From NCBI GenBank assembly GCA_903909415.1, contig CAIVVS010000225.1, positions 1 through 40,398 on the forward strand: DNA of 40,398 bases, in the 5' to 3' direction. How positions within the stretch are numbered: position 1 is the first letter of the stretch; every line of letters starts with the position of its first letter. The translations under genes and the position numbers were made by a program. This DNA is from an uncultured Pseudomonadota bacterium. GTDB lineage: Bacteria; Pseudomonadota; Gammaproteobacteria; Burkholderiales; SG8-39. The notes under the pieces were generated by a model. That model saw only the letters and a program-made list of their open reading frames with translations, was not told where the DNA came from and did not search any database. Below, piece after piece: positions 25,582 to 36,224 of the stretch.

Positions 25582-26568
25582 TTACTGCACGAACTGGTTG
25601 GTGTAGAGCTCGGCCAGCGGCACTTCCCTGGGCACGATGCCCTGCTGGACGTAGAACTTCTGCAGGTCGGCCAGGCGGGCCGGATCCATCGTCCCCAGCA
25701 CCTGCTGGCCCGGGTAGACCAGCGTGTTGTACAGCCGGAAGGTCTCCTCGACGAAGGCCTCGCGGCCCTTGTGCACCGGCATCGCGGCGATGTAGTCGCG
25801 CGTGGCCGCCTTGGGATCGGTCATGACGTCGCGCATGCCGCGCAGCGTCGCCCGCACCAGCTTGCGCACCATCTCGGGACGCTTCTGGATCACCTCGTCC
25901 GAGGCGATGATGGCCTGCGACATGCTCTTGGTGTACTCGAACGCCGGCATGACCTTGACCTTGGCGCCGGCCTGCTGCGCCTCGACGATCCACTCCGGCA
26001 CGGCAGCCATCGCGTCGGCCTTGCGCGAGGCGAACAACTGCCAGGTGCCGAGCGGGCCGGCGGCCTGCGCGTCCACATCCGCCTTGGTCAGGCCGGCACC
26101 GGCCAACATGCCCAGCAGGGCGAAGTAGCCGCTGTCGGCATAGGTCATCGCGGTCACGGTCTTGCCCTTGAGGTCCTTGGGGGCGTTGATGCCGCCGCCG
26201 TCGTGCGAGACCAGCGACATCATCGAACGCCCGCCCAGCACGGCAACCGACTTCACCGGCACGCCCTGGGCGCGCACGATGATGGGCGTGTCGCCGAAGG
26301 CGCCGCCGATGGGCGCGTTGCCCGCGCCGACCTGCTTGGCGACGTCCACGCCGCCGCGGCCGGGCTGGAAGGTGACCTTGAGGCCTTCGGCCGCGTAGTA
26401 ACCGCGGGCCTGCGCCAGCATCCAGGGCGCGAAGGCGACCTGCGCGGCCGGGGCCGGCAGCAGGAAGGTGACTTCCTCCAGCGCCTGGGCGCGGACGGTG
26501 CCGGCCAGCGGCAGGACGGACAGGGCCGCGGCAGTGGCGGCGGCCTTGAGCAGGGTGCGACGGGACAT
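25582..26568 (-). CDS. NitT/TauT-type ABC transporter substrate-binding protein
   Basis: 328 residues. The N-terminus MSRRTLLKAAATAAALS is a twin-arginine (Tat) type signal ending near TVRAQA. VTFLLPAPAAQVAFAPWMLAQARGYYAAEGLKV and GRGGVDVAKQVGAGNAPIGGA are the classic opening of the SsuA/TauA/ThiY-like fold. AGGAGA lies upstream of ATG at 26568. No matching permease or ATPase is in the window, so the rest of the transporter is elsewhere. It diverges from the Rieske operon across 272 bases that hold a 9-bp repeat array and the shared operator, suggesting that it imports the substrate of that oxygenase. Confidence 0.92.
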   Translation of the reverse strand: MSRRTLLKAAATAAALSVLPLAGTVRAQALEEVTFLLPAPAAQVAFAPWMLAQARGYYAAEGLKVTFQPGRGGVDVAKQVGAGNAPIGGAFGDTPIIVRAQGVPVKSVAVLGGRSMMSLVSHDGGGINAPKDLKGKTVTAMTYADSGYFALLGMLAGAGLTKADVDAQAAGPLGTWQLFASRKADAMAAVPEWIVEAQQAGAKVKVMPAFEYTKSMSQAIIASDEVIQKRPEMVRKLVRATLRGMRDVMTDPKAATRDYIAAMPVHKGREAFVEETFRLYNTLVYPGQQVLGTMDPARLADLQKFYVQQGIVPREVPLAELYTNQFVQ

Positions 26569-26601
26569 GGACAATCTCCTGGAGCGATGCGGGTATTTGC
26601 T

Positions 26602-26655
26602 GGAATCTGTGGAACCGTTGGAACCATCGGAACCCGCGGTTCCATCGGACCCACC
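26602..26655. repeat. 9-bp tandem repeat array upstream of a binding-protein gene
   Basis: Six 9-base units starting at 26602, 26611, 26620, 26629, 26638 and 26647: GGAATCTGT, GGAACCGTT, GGAACCATC, GGAACCCGC, GGTTCCATC, GGACCCACC. Units 4 and 5 together form a perfect inverted repeat (GGAACC-CGC-GGTTCC, 26629-26643). The array begins 34 bases upstream of the NitT/TauT-type gene start, in its presumed leader. Confidence 0.8.
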
Positions 26656-26741
26656 GGGGGCCGCGATGCGCGTGGATCGCGGCAGCCGGCACGGCGGGGC
26701 TATCCTGCCCGCCGACTTGCGCCGCAGAGCCTAACGTAGAA

Positions 26742-26762
26742 GAATAACGAACGCCATTCGTT
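26742..26762 (-). promoter_or_regulatory. Operator-like dyad before the Rieske operon, copy 2
   Basis: AACGAA (26746-26751) and TTCGTT (26757-26762) are perfect arms around 5 bases. Read on the minus strand the core is CGAATGGCGTTCGTTATT, matching the site before the NicX-like gene at 16 of 18 positions. On the plus strand a possible -10 box, TATAAA (26765-26770), follows by two bases, so bound protein would block the promoter of the Rieske operon; it could also act on the divergent gene. Confidence 0.6.
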
Positions 26763-26840
26763 TGTATAAAGGCACGGCGCCCCCCGCAGCCGCGGGCCGG
26801 GCCCGGGGCGCCCCGCCCGAACCCAGCAAGGACCACGCCC

Positions 26841-28193
26841 ATGGGCCCATTCGGCCGAGAGCAACTCGCGATGATGGTGCAGCCCGACCGGGTGCACCGC
26901 GCGCTGTATTCCGACCCCGACATCTTCGAGCAGGAGATGCGCGACCTGTTCGGCCGCGCCTGGCTGGTGCTCGGCCACGACAGCCAGGTGAAGGCGCCGG
27001 GCGACTACTTCCTCACCGACATGGCGCGCCAGCAGGTGGTCGTGACGCGCGACGCAGGCGGCCAGGTGCGGGTGTTCTTCAACCGCTGCACCCACCGCGG
27101 CGCGATGCTGGTGCACGAGCCGCGCGGCAACGTGAAGCAGTTCGTCTGCCCCTACCACGGCTGGGCGTTCGAGACCGACGGCGCGCTGCGCTGGGTGCCC
27201 ATCCCCTCGGGCTACGAGCCGGGCGGCGCGGACAAGCTGGCGGCGCTTTCGATGGTGCCGGTACCGCGCGTGGCGCTGTACCGCGGTTTCATCTTCGCCT
27301 CGCTCGCCGCCGAAGGACCATCGCTCGCGGAATGGCTGGGGCCGGCCGCCAGTTCCTTCGACGACATGGTGGACCGCGCCCCCGACGGCGAACTGGAAGT
27401 CGCCGGCGGCGTGTTCAAGCATGCCTATGACGGCAACTGGAAGCTGGTGCTGGAGAACCACCTGGACGGCGTTCACCCGAACTACGTGCACCAGTCCTCG
27501 GTGAACATCGCGCGCGAGGCGCCGGACCCCGGCCAGCCGGAGAAGTACGCCGACATCTCGGTGCGCCAGATGCGCCAGAACGGTGCGCCCGACCCGGTGT
27601 GGGAAGCCATAGGCGTGTGGAACACCGGCTGGGGCCATGGCTGGCTGGGCGACTACCACGACGACAGCCGCCTGGTGACAGGACTGGCCAACCCGGTGTT
27701 TGCCGAGTACCACAAGCGCATGGAAGCGAAGCTCGGCGCGGAGCGCGCCAGGCACGTGCTGGGCGTCACGCGCTGGAACACCATCGTCTACCCGAACTGC
27801 TCGTTCATGAGCCAGTTCCGGCAGCTGCGCATCGTGCATCCGATCGCGGTGGACCGCACCGTGGTCTACACCTACTGCTTCCGGCTGAAGGGCGCGCCGG
27901 AGCAGATGTTCCGCGACACCGTGGCCTTCGCCAACGTGGTCAACGGCACGGCATCCTGGGTGCTGACCGACGACCTGGAAGTCTACGGCCGGACCCAGAT
28001 GGGCCTGTCGGCGCCCGGCGTCGAGTGGATCTACGTCGGACGCGGTCACGGCCGCGACCAGCCCGACGGCGACACGCTGCGCGGCGCCACCGGCACCAGC
28101 GAGGCCTTCATCCGCAACCAGTTCGCCGCCTGGCTGCGCTGGATGACCGGGGACGGCCAGTCCGGCGGGCGCGGCAATGGAGGAGCAGCATGA
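26841..28193 (+). CDS. Rieske non-haem iron aromatic ring-hydroxylating oxygenase, alpha subunit
   Basis: 450 residues. The Rieske [2Fe-2S] site is C83-x-H85-x17-C103-x2-H106 (CTHRG and CPYHGW). The catalytic domain has NWKLVLENHLDGVHPNYVH: bridging D209, iron ligands H212 and H217, with the third ligand likely D377 or D378 in TDDLEVYGRTQ. The enzyme adds oxygen to an aromatic ring with electrons from a reductase/ferredoxin. It begins an operon with the beta subunit (4-base overlap), SDR and a gentisate-dioxygenase-like cupin; no electron-transfer gene is present in the window. Salicylate 5-hydroxylase-like or anthranilate-type substrates are possible but unproven. Confidence 0.93.
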   Translation: MGPFGREQLAMMVQPDRVHRALYSDPDIFEQEMRDLFGRAWLVLGHDSQVKAPGDYFLTDMARQQVVVTRDAGGQVRVFFNRCTHRGAMLVHEPRGNVKQFVCPYHGWAFETDGALRWVPIPSGYEPGGADKLAALSMVPVPRVALYRGFIFASLAAEGPSLAEWLGPAASSFDDMVDRAPDGELEVAGGVFKHAYDGNWKLVLENHLDGVHPNYVHQSSVNIAREAPDPGQPEKYADISVRQMRQNGAPDPVWEAIGVWNTGWGHGWLGDYHDDSRLVTGLANPVFAEYHKRMEAKLGAERARHVLGVTRWNTIVYPNCSFMSQFRQLRIVHPIAVDRTVVYTYCFRLKGAPEQMFRDTVAFANVVNGTASWVLTDDLEVYGRTQMGLSAPGVEWIYVGRGHGRDQPDGDTLRGATGTSEAFIRNQFAAWLRWMTGDGQSGGRGNGGAA

Positions 28194-28732
28194 GCACCGC
28201 CAAGCGCGACAAGGCCGCCGCAGGCGCGCCTTCCCCGGTGCCGGCCAGCCTGGAACTGCAGCGCGAGATCGAGCAGTTCCTGTTCCACGAGGCGCGCCTG
28301 CTGGACCTGCACCGCTTCACGCAGTGGCTGGACCTCTACACGATGGACGCGACCTACTGGATCCCGCTGGAGGCCGACCAGGCCGACCCGTTCGAGACCA
28401 CGTCCATCGCCTACGACGACCGCACGCTGCTGGCGCTGCGCGTGCGCCAGTACGCCCAGCCCAAGGCGCATTCGCGCCTGCCGTTGGCGCGCACCACCCA
28501 CCAGGTCGGCAACGTGATGCTGCTGCAGGCCGAGGGCGAGCCGCCGCACGGTGAACTGCTGGTCGGGTCGACGCTGGTGCTGGTCGAGTACCGCCAGCAG
28601 CGCCAGCGCGTCTGGGGGGCGAACGTCGAGCACCGGCTGCGGCGCACCGCTGACGGCCTGCGCATCGCCGCCAAGCGGGTGAACCTGGTGAACTCCGAGG
28701 CCGACCTCGATGGCATGGCGTTCCTGATCTAG
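28190..28732 (+). CDS. Aromatic ring-hydroxylating oxygenase, beta subunit
   Basis: 180 residues, normal for the small subunit (SnoaL-like alpha+beta barrel). REIEQFLFHEARLLDLHRFTQWLDLYTMDATYWIPL is the hallmark opening, and RRTADGLRIAAKRVNLVNSEADL the usual end. AGGAG precedes the ATG, which overlaps the alpha-subunit stop (ATGA), so the pair is made in fixed ratio. It stabilises the alpha3beta3 enzyme and has no redox centre of its own. The SDR gene starts 3 bases after its stop. Confidence 0.93.
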   Translation: MSTAKRDKAAAGAPSPVPASLELQREIEQFLFHEARLLDLHRFTQWLDLYTMDATYWIPLEADQADPFETTSIAYDDRTLLALRVRQYAQPKAHSRLPLARTTHQVGNVMLLQAEGEPPHGELLVGSTLVLVEYRQQRQRVWGANVEHRLRRTADGLRIAAKRVNLVNSEADLDGMAFLI

Positions 28733-28734
28733 GC

Positions 28735-29514
<780 letters not shown>

Positions 29515-29516
29515 CG

Positions 29517-30557
29517 ATGAACGCACCGGACACGCCGCGTCCCGACGCGGCCCTGATCGCAGCCCTCGAGGCGGCGCGCTACCACCCGCTGTGGGACCGC
29601 TACAAGCGCATCACGCCAGTACAGCCGCGGGTGCAGGACGCGCCCATGCAGTGGAAGTGGCGTGACTTCGAACCGCTGGCCGACCGCGCGGCAAAGGAAG
29701 TGCCGATCGAGGACGTGGAGCGCCGCGCCATCATCTGCGTGAACCCGGCCTTCGGCGGCGAAACGGCCACGACCGGCAACATGATCGGTGCCTTCACCAT
29801 CCTGGAACCGGGCGACCACGCGGTGCCGCACCGGCATACCGCCTCGGCGATCCGCTTTTCCACCCGCGCCGAGGGCGCGGTGACCATCGTCAACGGCCGG
29901 CGCTGCGAGATGCATCCCGGCGACCTGGTGCTGACCCCGCCGATGTGCTGGCACGGCCACATCAACGAGTCCGACCACCGCACCTACTGGTTCGACGCGG
30001 CCAACATGCCGCTGGTGTGCAACCTGGAGGCGAACTTCTTCGAGCCGGGCAGCCGCCAGGACGCGCGCTTCTGGGAAGTCGACGAAGGCGAGGAGCGCCT
30101 GTACCGCGCCTCGGGCATGCGCGCCGCGTCGCCGGACCCGGTGAATGCCATGGCACCCAACCACTCCCCCAAGTACCGCTATGCGGGAGAGGATGCGCGG
30201 CGCATGGTGGCCGCGCTGCCGCCCGCGCCCGACGGCCAGCGACTGCTGCGCTACGTGAATCCGCTGACCGGCGGCGCGGTGATGCCCACGCTGGACTGCT
30301 ATTACCAGCGCCTGTCCAGGGGAGCGGCCACCCAGCCGCGCCGCAGCACCTGGCATGCGATCTGCCTCGTCGTGTCGGGGGAAGGCCGCTCGACCATCGG
30401 AGACAAGACCTTCGACTGGCAGCAGCACGACGTGTTCACCGTGCCGCACTGGACCTGGGCCAGCCACCAGGCGCTGTCGGCCGAGGCCGACCTGTTCCTG
30501 GTCACCGACCGCGCGGTGTACGAGGCGCTGGGGCTGGCGCGGGTGGAAGCGCAGTAG
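29517..30557 (+). CDS. Gentisate 1,2-dioxygenase-like bicupin
   Basis: 346 residues, the size of gentisate and 1-hydroxy-2-naphthoate dioxygenases. The first cupin has HAVPHRHTASAIRF and TPPMCWHGHIN: H105, H107 and H146 are the likely iron ligands. The second cupin (about 250-340, LVVSGEGRSTIGDKTFDW and FTVPHWTW) keeps the fold but not the full ligand set, as in the family. ATG at 29517 was chosen since GGGGG lies 6 bases upstream; ATG at 29511 overlapping the SDR stop is an alternative. It would open the ring made by the oxygenase and SDR encoded just before it. Confidence 0.9.
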   Translation: MNAPDTPRPDAALIAALEAARYHPLWDRYKRITPVQPRVQDAPMQWKWRDFEPLADRAAKEVPIEDVERRAIICVNPAFGGETATTGNMIGAFTILEPGDHAVPHRHTASAIRFSTRAEGAVTIVNGRRCEMHPGDLVLTPPMCWHGHINESDHRTYWFDAANMPLVCNLEANFFEPGSRQDARFWEVDEGEERLYRASGMRAASPDPVNAMAPNHSPKYRYAGEDARRMVAALPPAPDGQRLLRYVNPLTGGAVMPTLDCYYQRLSRGAATQPRRSTWHAICLVVSGEGRSTIGDKTFDWQQHDVFTVPHWTWASHQALSAEADLFLVTDRAVYEALGLARVEAQ

Positions 30558-30578
30558 CGGGGGCTACCGCAGCGTCGG

Positions 30579-30880
30579 AACGGGACGCTGCCCTTCACGA
30601 TGGTCCGGTAGATCAGCCGCCGCTGCGGCGCTGGATGACCGCGCGGGCTGCTCCGCCCCTCGCCCGCGCTGCTGCCGCGGTCGCCCGCCGCACCGCGTCC
30701 CTAAAACGGGACGCTGCCCTTCACGATGGTCCGGTAGATCAGCCGCCGCTGCGGCGCTGGATGACCGCGCGGGCTGCTCCGCCCCTCGCCCGCGCTGCTG
30801 CCGCGGACGCCCGGTTCGCCGCGTCCCTAGAACGGGACGCTGCCCTTCACGATGGTCCGGTAGATCAGCCGCCGCTGCGG
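30579..30880. repeat. 126-bp tandem repeat containing copies of a tauD gene end
   Basis: Units at 30579-30704 and 30705-30830 plus a 50-base third unit at 30831-30880. The third is the true 3' end of the TauD-family gene; each full unit repeats the codons for RRLIYRTIVKGSVPF (minus strand), then a 76-base GC-rich spacer. Each spacer can form a hairpin (GCGCGGGC with GCCCGCGC; 30641-30669 and 30767-30795). The 126-base period keeps the reading frame. Units differ at several bases, so the array is not brand new. With short flanks it fills the 269-base gap between the convergent cupin and TauD genes. Confidence 0.93.
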
Positions 30881-31717
30881 CCATTTGTAATTCCCCACCC
30901 CCTGGTGGATGGTCGAGCAGTTGTCCCACATCAGGATGTCGCCCGGCGCCCACTTGTGCGCGTGCACGAACTGCGGCTGCACGATGTAGTCATACAGCTC
31001 GTTCAGCAGCGCGTCGCTCTCGGCCTCGGGCATGTCGATGATGCGCGTGGTGAAGCCGTGGTTCACGTACAGGCACTTCTGCCCGGTGTAGGGATGCGTG
31101 CGCACGACCGGATGCACCACTTCGTCCAGCCGCTCCTGCACCTTGTCATCCAGTTTTTTCATGAAGCCGGAGGAGCCGACCTTGGGCTTCTGGGCCAGGT
31201 GCACGGCCTTCAGGCCTTCCAGGCGCTTTTTCATGTCCGCGGGCAGCGCTTCCCACGCCAGTCGCGTACTGGCGAATTCGGTGTCGCCCAGCGGGCTGCC
31301 GTCGGCGGCGCGCGGGATCTCCACCGAGTACAGGATGGAGATGCGGCTGGGCGTGCGGGTGTAGGACAGGTCGGTGTGCCAGTACTGCGCCGCGTCCTCG
31401 GCGCCGATGGACTTGCCGTCCTCGCCGCGGATGTTGGACAGCACGAACACCTCGGGGTGGCCGGGCTTGCCATACTGGGTGAAGGGATGGATGTCCAGTT
31501 CCTCGCCCCACAGGTGCGAGAAGCGCTTCTGCTGCGCGTCGTCCCAGTGCTGCCCGCGCAGCCACAGCACGCCGTAGCGCTGCAGCGCGTCCTCGATCGC
31601 CTTGAAGCGCGCCGCGTCCAGCGGCTGCGAGAGGTCCACGCCGACGATTTCCGCGCCCACTTCCCTGTCGGGATGGGCGGGCTTCACCACCACGCCCTGC
31701 TCCGTCATCGCACCCAT
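30827..31717 (-). CDS. TauD/TfdA-family Fe(II)/2-oxoglutarate-dependent dioxygenase
   Basis: 296 residues. QYWHTDLSY gives the HxD iron ligands (H114, D116) and STIHQG the distal His (H271); RRLIYRT near the end supplies the Arg that binds 2-oxoglutarate. REVGAEIVGVDLSQPLD is the family's N-terminal signature. The group hydroxylates and so breaks taurine, sulfonates, phenoxyacetates and other acids. The Bug gene lies 31 bases upstream on the same strand and probably delivers its substrate. No ribosome-binding site is clear at ATG 31717; ATG 31708 is an alternative. The last 15 codons are repeated downstream in the 126-bp array. Confidence 0.92.
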   Translation of the reverse strand: MGAMTEQGVVVKPAHPDREVGAEIVGVDLSQPLDAARFKAIEDALQRYGVLWLRGQHWDDAQQKRFSHLWGEELDIHPFTQYGKPGHPEVFVLSNIRGEDGKSIGAEDAAQYWHTDLSYTRTPSRISILYSVEIPRAADGSPLGDTEFASTRLAWEALPADMKKRLEGLKAVHLAQKPKVGSSGFMKKLDDKVQERLDEVVHPVVRTHPYTGQKCLYVNHGFTTRIIDMPEAESDALLNELYDYIVQPQFVHAHKWAPGDILMWDNCSTIHQGVGNYKWPQRRLIYRTIVKGSVPF

Positions 31718-31748
31718 GTTCCCGCCCCCTGCTTCCAGTCAACCATGT

Positions 31749-32732
31749 TCAGTCGAACTTGATGTTGCGCTCGCGCACCAGCGTGATCCAGCGGTTCACC
31801 TCGCGCGCGACAAAGCTGCCCAGTTCCTCGGGCGTGCTGCCTATCACCTCGTAGCCCATGTCGCCCAGGCGCGTGACCATCTCCGGCTGGCGCAGCGCGC
31901 GCACGAACTCGCGGTTCAGCCGGTCGACGATGGGACGCGGCATGCCGGCCGGGCCGAAGATGCCGAAGTAGGTGCCGGCCTCGAAGCCCGGGACGCCGGA
32001 CTCGTTCAGCGTAGGCACCTCGGGCGCGAGCGAGGTGCGCTTCGGGTTGGCGATGCCAAGGAACTTGAGCTTGCCCGCCTTGATGTGCGGCCCAGAGGTG
32101 CTGATCACGTCGAAGATCACGTCCACTTCGCCGGCCATCAGCGCCGTCACCGCGGGCGCCGCCCCCTTGTAGGGAATGTGCGCCACCTCGATGCCGGTCA
32201 TCGCCTTGAGCAGTTCCATCGGCAGGTGGTTGGAGCTGCCCGCGCCGTAGGTGGCGAAATTCAGCTTGCCGGGATTGGCCTTGGCCCAGGCCACGAGTTC
32301 GGCGGTCGTCTTCGCGGGAAAGTTCACGCGCGCCACCAGCGTATAGGGCGTACTGACCATCAGGGTCACCGGCGTGAAATCCCTGATCGGGTCGTAGGTC
32401 AGCTTCCTGTACACGCTGGGGTTGGTGCCGTGGGTGCTGCCGGTGCCCTCGAACAGGGTGTAGCCGTCGGGCGCGGCCTTGGCCGCAGCCTCCGCGCCGA
32501 TGCTGCCCCCGGCACCGGCCCGGTTCTCGATCACCACCGACTGCCCCAGCAGGGGCGTGACGCGCTCGGCCACCAGGCGCCCCACCAGGTCCACCGCGCC
32601 GCCCGGCGGGAAGGGCACGATCAGCTTGACCGGCTTGTCGGGCCAGGTGCCCGTCTGGGCCGCCGCGTTGAATGGCAGCCAGGCGCACACTGCCGCCAGC
32701 ACGACGATACGGGGCACGGAGAACGAGCGCAT
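31749..32732 (-). CDS. Bug/TctC-family periplasmic solute-binding protein
   Basis: 327 residues with GGGAGGTG just before the ATG. The signal peptide (VVLAAVCAWLPFNAAAQ) precedes TWPDKPVKLIVPFPPGGAVDLVGR and VVIENRAGAGGSIGAEA, the family signatures. It is paired with the TauD-family gene downstream, and diverges from the molybdenum hydroxylase gene across 162 very GC-rich bases. No TctAB carrier is nearby. Confidence 0.92.
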   Translation of the reverse strand: MRSFSVPRIVVLAAVCAWLPFNAAAQTGTWPDKPVKLIVPFPPGGAVDLVGRLVAERVTPLLGQSVVIENRAGAGGSIGAEAAAKAAPDGYTLFEGTGSTHGTNPSVYRKLTYDPIRDFTPVTLMVSTPYTLVARVNFPAKTTAELVAWAKANPGKLNFATYGAGSSNHLPMELLKAMTGIEVAHIPYKGAAPAVTALMAGEVDVIFDVISTSGPHIKAGKLKFLGIANPKRTSLAPEVPTLNESGVPGFEAGTYFGIFGPAGMPRPIVDRLNREFVRALRQPEMVTRLGDMGYEVIGSTPEELGSFVAREVNRWITLVRERNIKFD

Positions 32733-32894
32733 TCGGCACCTCCCTTGGACGGGCCAGTCTAATCCGGCCGCGGCGCCCCGACAATGGCCGGGGCCCGGCC
32801 CCTGGCTCAACGCAGGCCCGGGGCCCCCTTTCCGGGCCGCCCTTACGTAGAATCCAGCGCTCGAACCCGAGTACGCCACCCGCGCAGGAACCCC

Positions 32895-35309
<2,415 letters not shown>

Positions 35310-35320
35310 AAACTGGATAA

Positions 35321-35337
35321 GTGGCTGATTTAATTGA
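35321..35337 (+). promoter_or_regulatory. Shared AT-rich 17-mer, copy 2 (candidate operator)
   Basis: An exact copy of the 17-base sequence at 1850-1866, here 4 bases before the SDR ATG and 11 bases after the molybdenum hydroxylase stop. Orientation relative to the gene start is opposite to copy 1. It could be an operator, or the SDR could start at the GTG that opens it. Confidence 0.45.
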
Positions 35338-35341
35338 TAAA

Positions 35342-36178
35342 ATGACAAACCACCCGAAGGAACTGCGCGACCGCGTCGTGATCATCACCGGCGGCGGCCG
35401 CGGCATCGGGCGCGCGTTCGCGGACGTGCTGGCCGAAGCCGGCTGCAGGCTGCTGCTGACAGCGGGCAGCTCGCGCACCGAACTCGATGCCTCGGTGGCT
35501 GAACTGCGTGCCAGCGTCGGCAAAGAGCGCGTCGCCGGCCTGCTGGCCGACGTGCGCGACCCGGTCGCCGGCGAGGCGGTGGCGGCCGAGGCGATGTCGC
35601 GCTGGGGCCGCATCGATGCGCTGGTAAACAACGCCGGCATCGGCATGCGCCTGGTGTCGGAAACCTTCAACACCAAGCCCATCCCGTTCTGGGAGGCGCC
35701 GGTGGACAAGTGGCGCCACATCTTCGAGACCAACGCCGAGGGGCCCTGGATGATGGCGCGCGCCGCCGCACCGCACATGGTGCGCGCCGGCGCTGGCCGC
35801 ATCATCAACATCACCACCAGCCCGGTCACCATGATCCGGCGCGGCTACGCGCCCTACGGCCCGTCCAAGGCGGCGCTGGAATCGTTCACGCGCATCTGGG
35901 CCCAGGACCTGGCCGGCTCCGGCGTGACCTGCAATGCGCTGATGCCGGGCGGGGCGACGGCGACCAGCTTCCTGCCCGAGGGCCACAAGCAGGGTGCCGA
36001 CGGCATGTCGCTCGCGCCCACGGTGATGAACGCGGCGCTGCTGTGGCTGCTGTCGGATGCCTCGGCGGCGGTGAGCGGGCGCAAGTTCGTCGGCCGGCTG
36101 TGGAACGATGCCCTGCCGCCCGACGAGGCGGCACGCGGCGCGATGACCGCGCTCCCGGAACTGCCGTCCATCCTCTAG
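35342..36178 (+). CDS. SDR-family oxidoreductase
   Basis: 278 residues from ATG 35342; GTG at 35321 (reading VADLIDK before the Met) is an alternative, and neither has a good ribosome-binding site. TGGGRGIG is the nucleotide loop, LVNNAG the structural motif, INITTS the catalytic Ser region and YGPSK the Tyr-x3-Lys. The cofactor loop LLTAGSSRTEL has Ser/Arg, which suits NADP(H). The C-terminal end (VGRLWNDALPPDEAA) is longer than in the other SDR. It is probably co-transcribed with the molybdenum hydroxylase, forming an alcohol/aldehyde/acid oxidation pair. Confidence 0.9.
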   Translation: MTNHPKELRDRVVIITGGGRGIGRAFADVLAEAGCRLLLTAGSSRTELDASVAELRASVGKERVAGLLADVRDPVAGEAVAAEAMSRWGRIDALVNNAGIGMRLVSETFNTKPIPFWEAPVDKWRHIFETNAEGPWMMARAAAPHMVRAGAGRIINITTSPVTMIRRGYAPYGPSKAALESFTRIWAQDLAGSGVTCNALMPGGATATSFLPEGHKQGADGMSLAPTVMNAALLWLLSDASAAVSGRKFVGRLWNDALPPDEAARGAMTALPELPSIL

Positions 36179-36224
36179 CCGCGCCCGCACCCCTTCGGGG
36201 CCGGCGCTGCCCGGCACGGCCGGC

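Noticed and set aside
30579..30880. CRISPR-like reading of the 126-bp repeats
   Set aside because: Repeats and spacers are both repeated, the period is too long, and one copy is the coding end of the TauD gene; no cas genes are present.
30827..31717. Taurine dioxygenase (tauD) as a specific name
   Set aside because: Only the fold and metal ligands can be seen; there are no tauABC transporter genes, and the neighbour is a Bug receptor for organic acids, so the substrate is open.
36179..36224. Terminator between the SDR and MASE2-PAS genes
   Set aside because: CCCC-TTC-GGGG and GCCGGC repeats could fold, but stems are short or widely spaced and no T-run follows.
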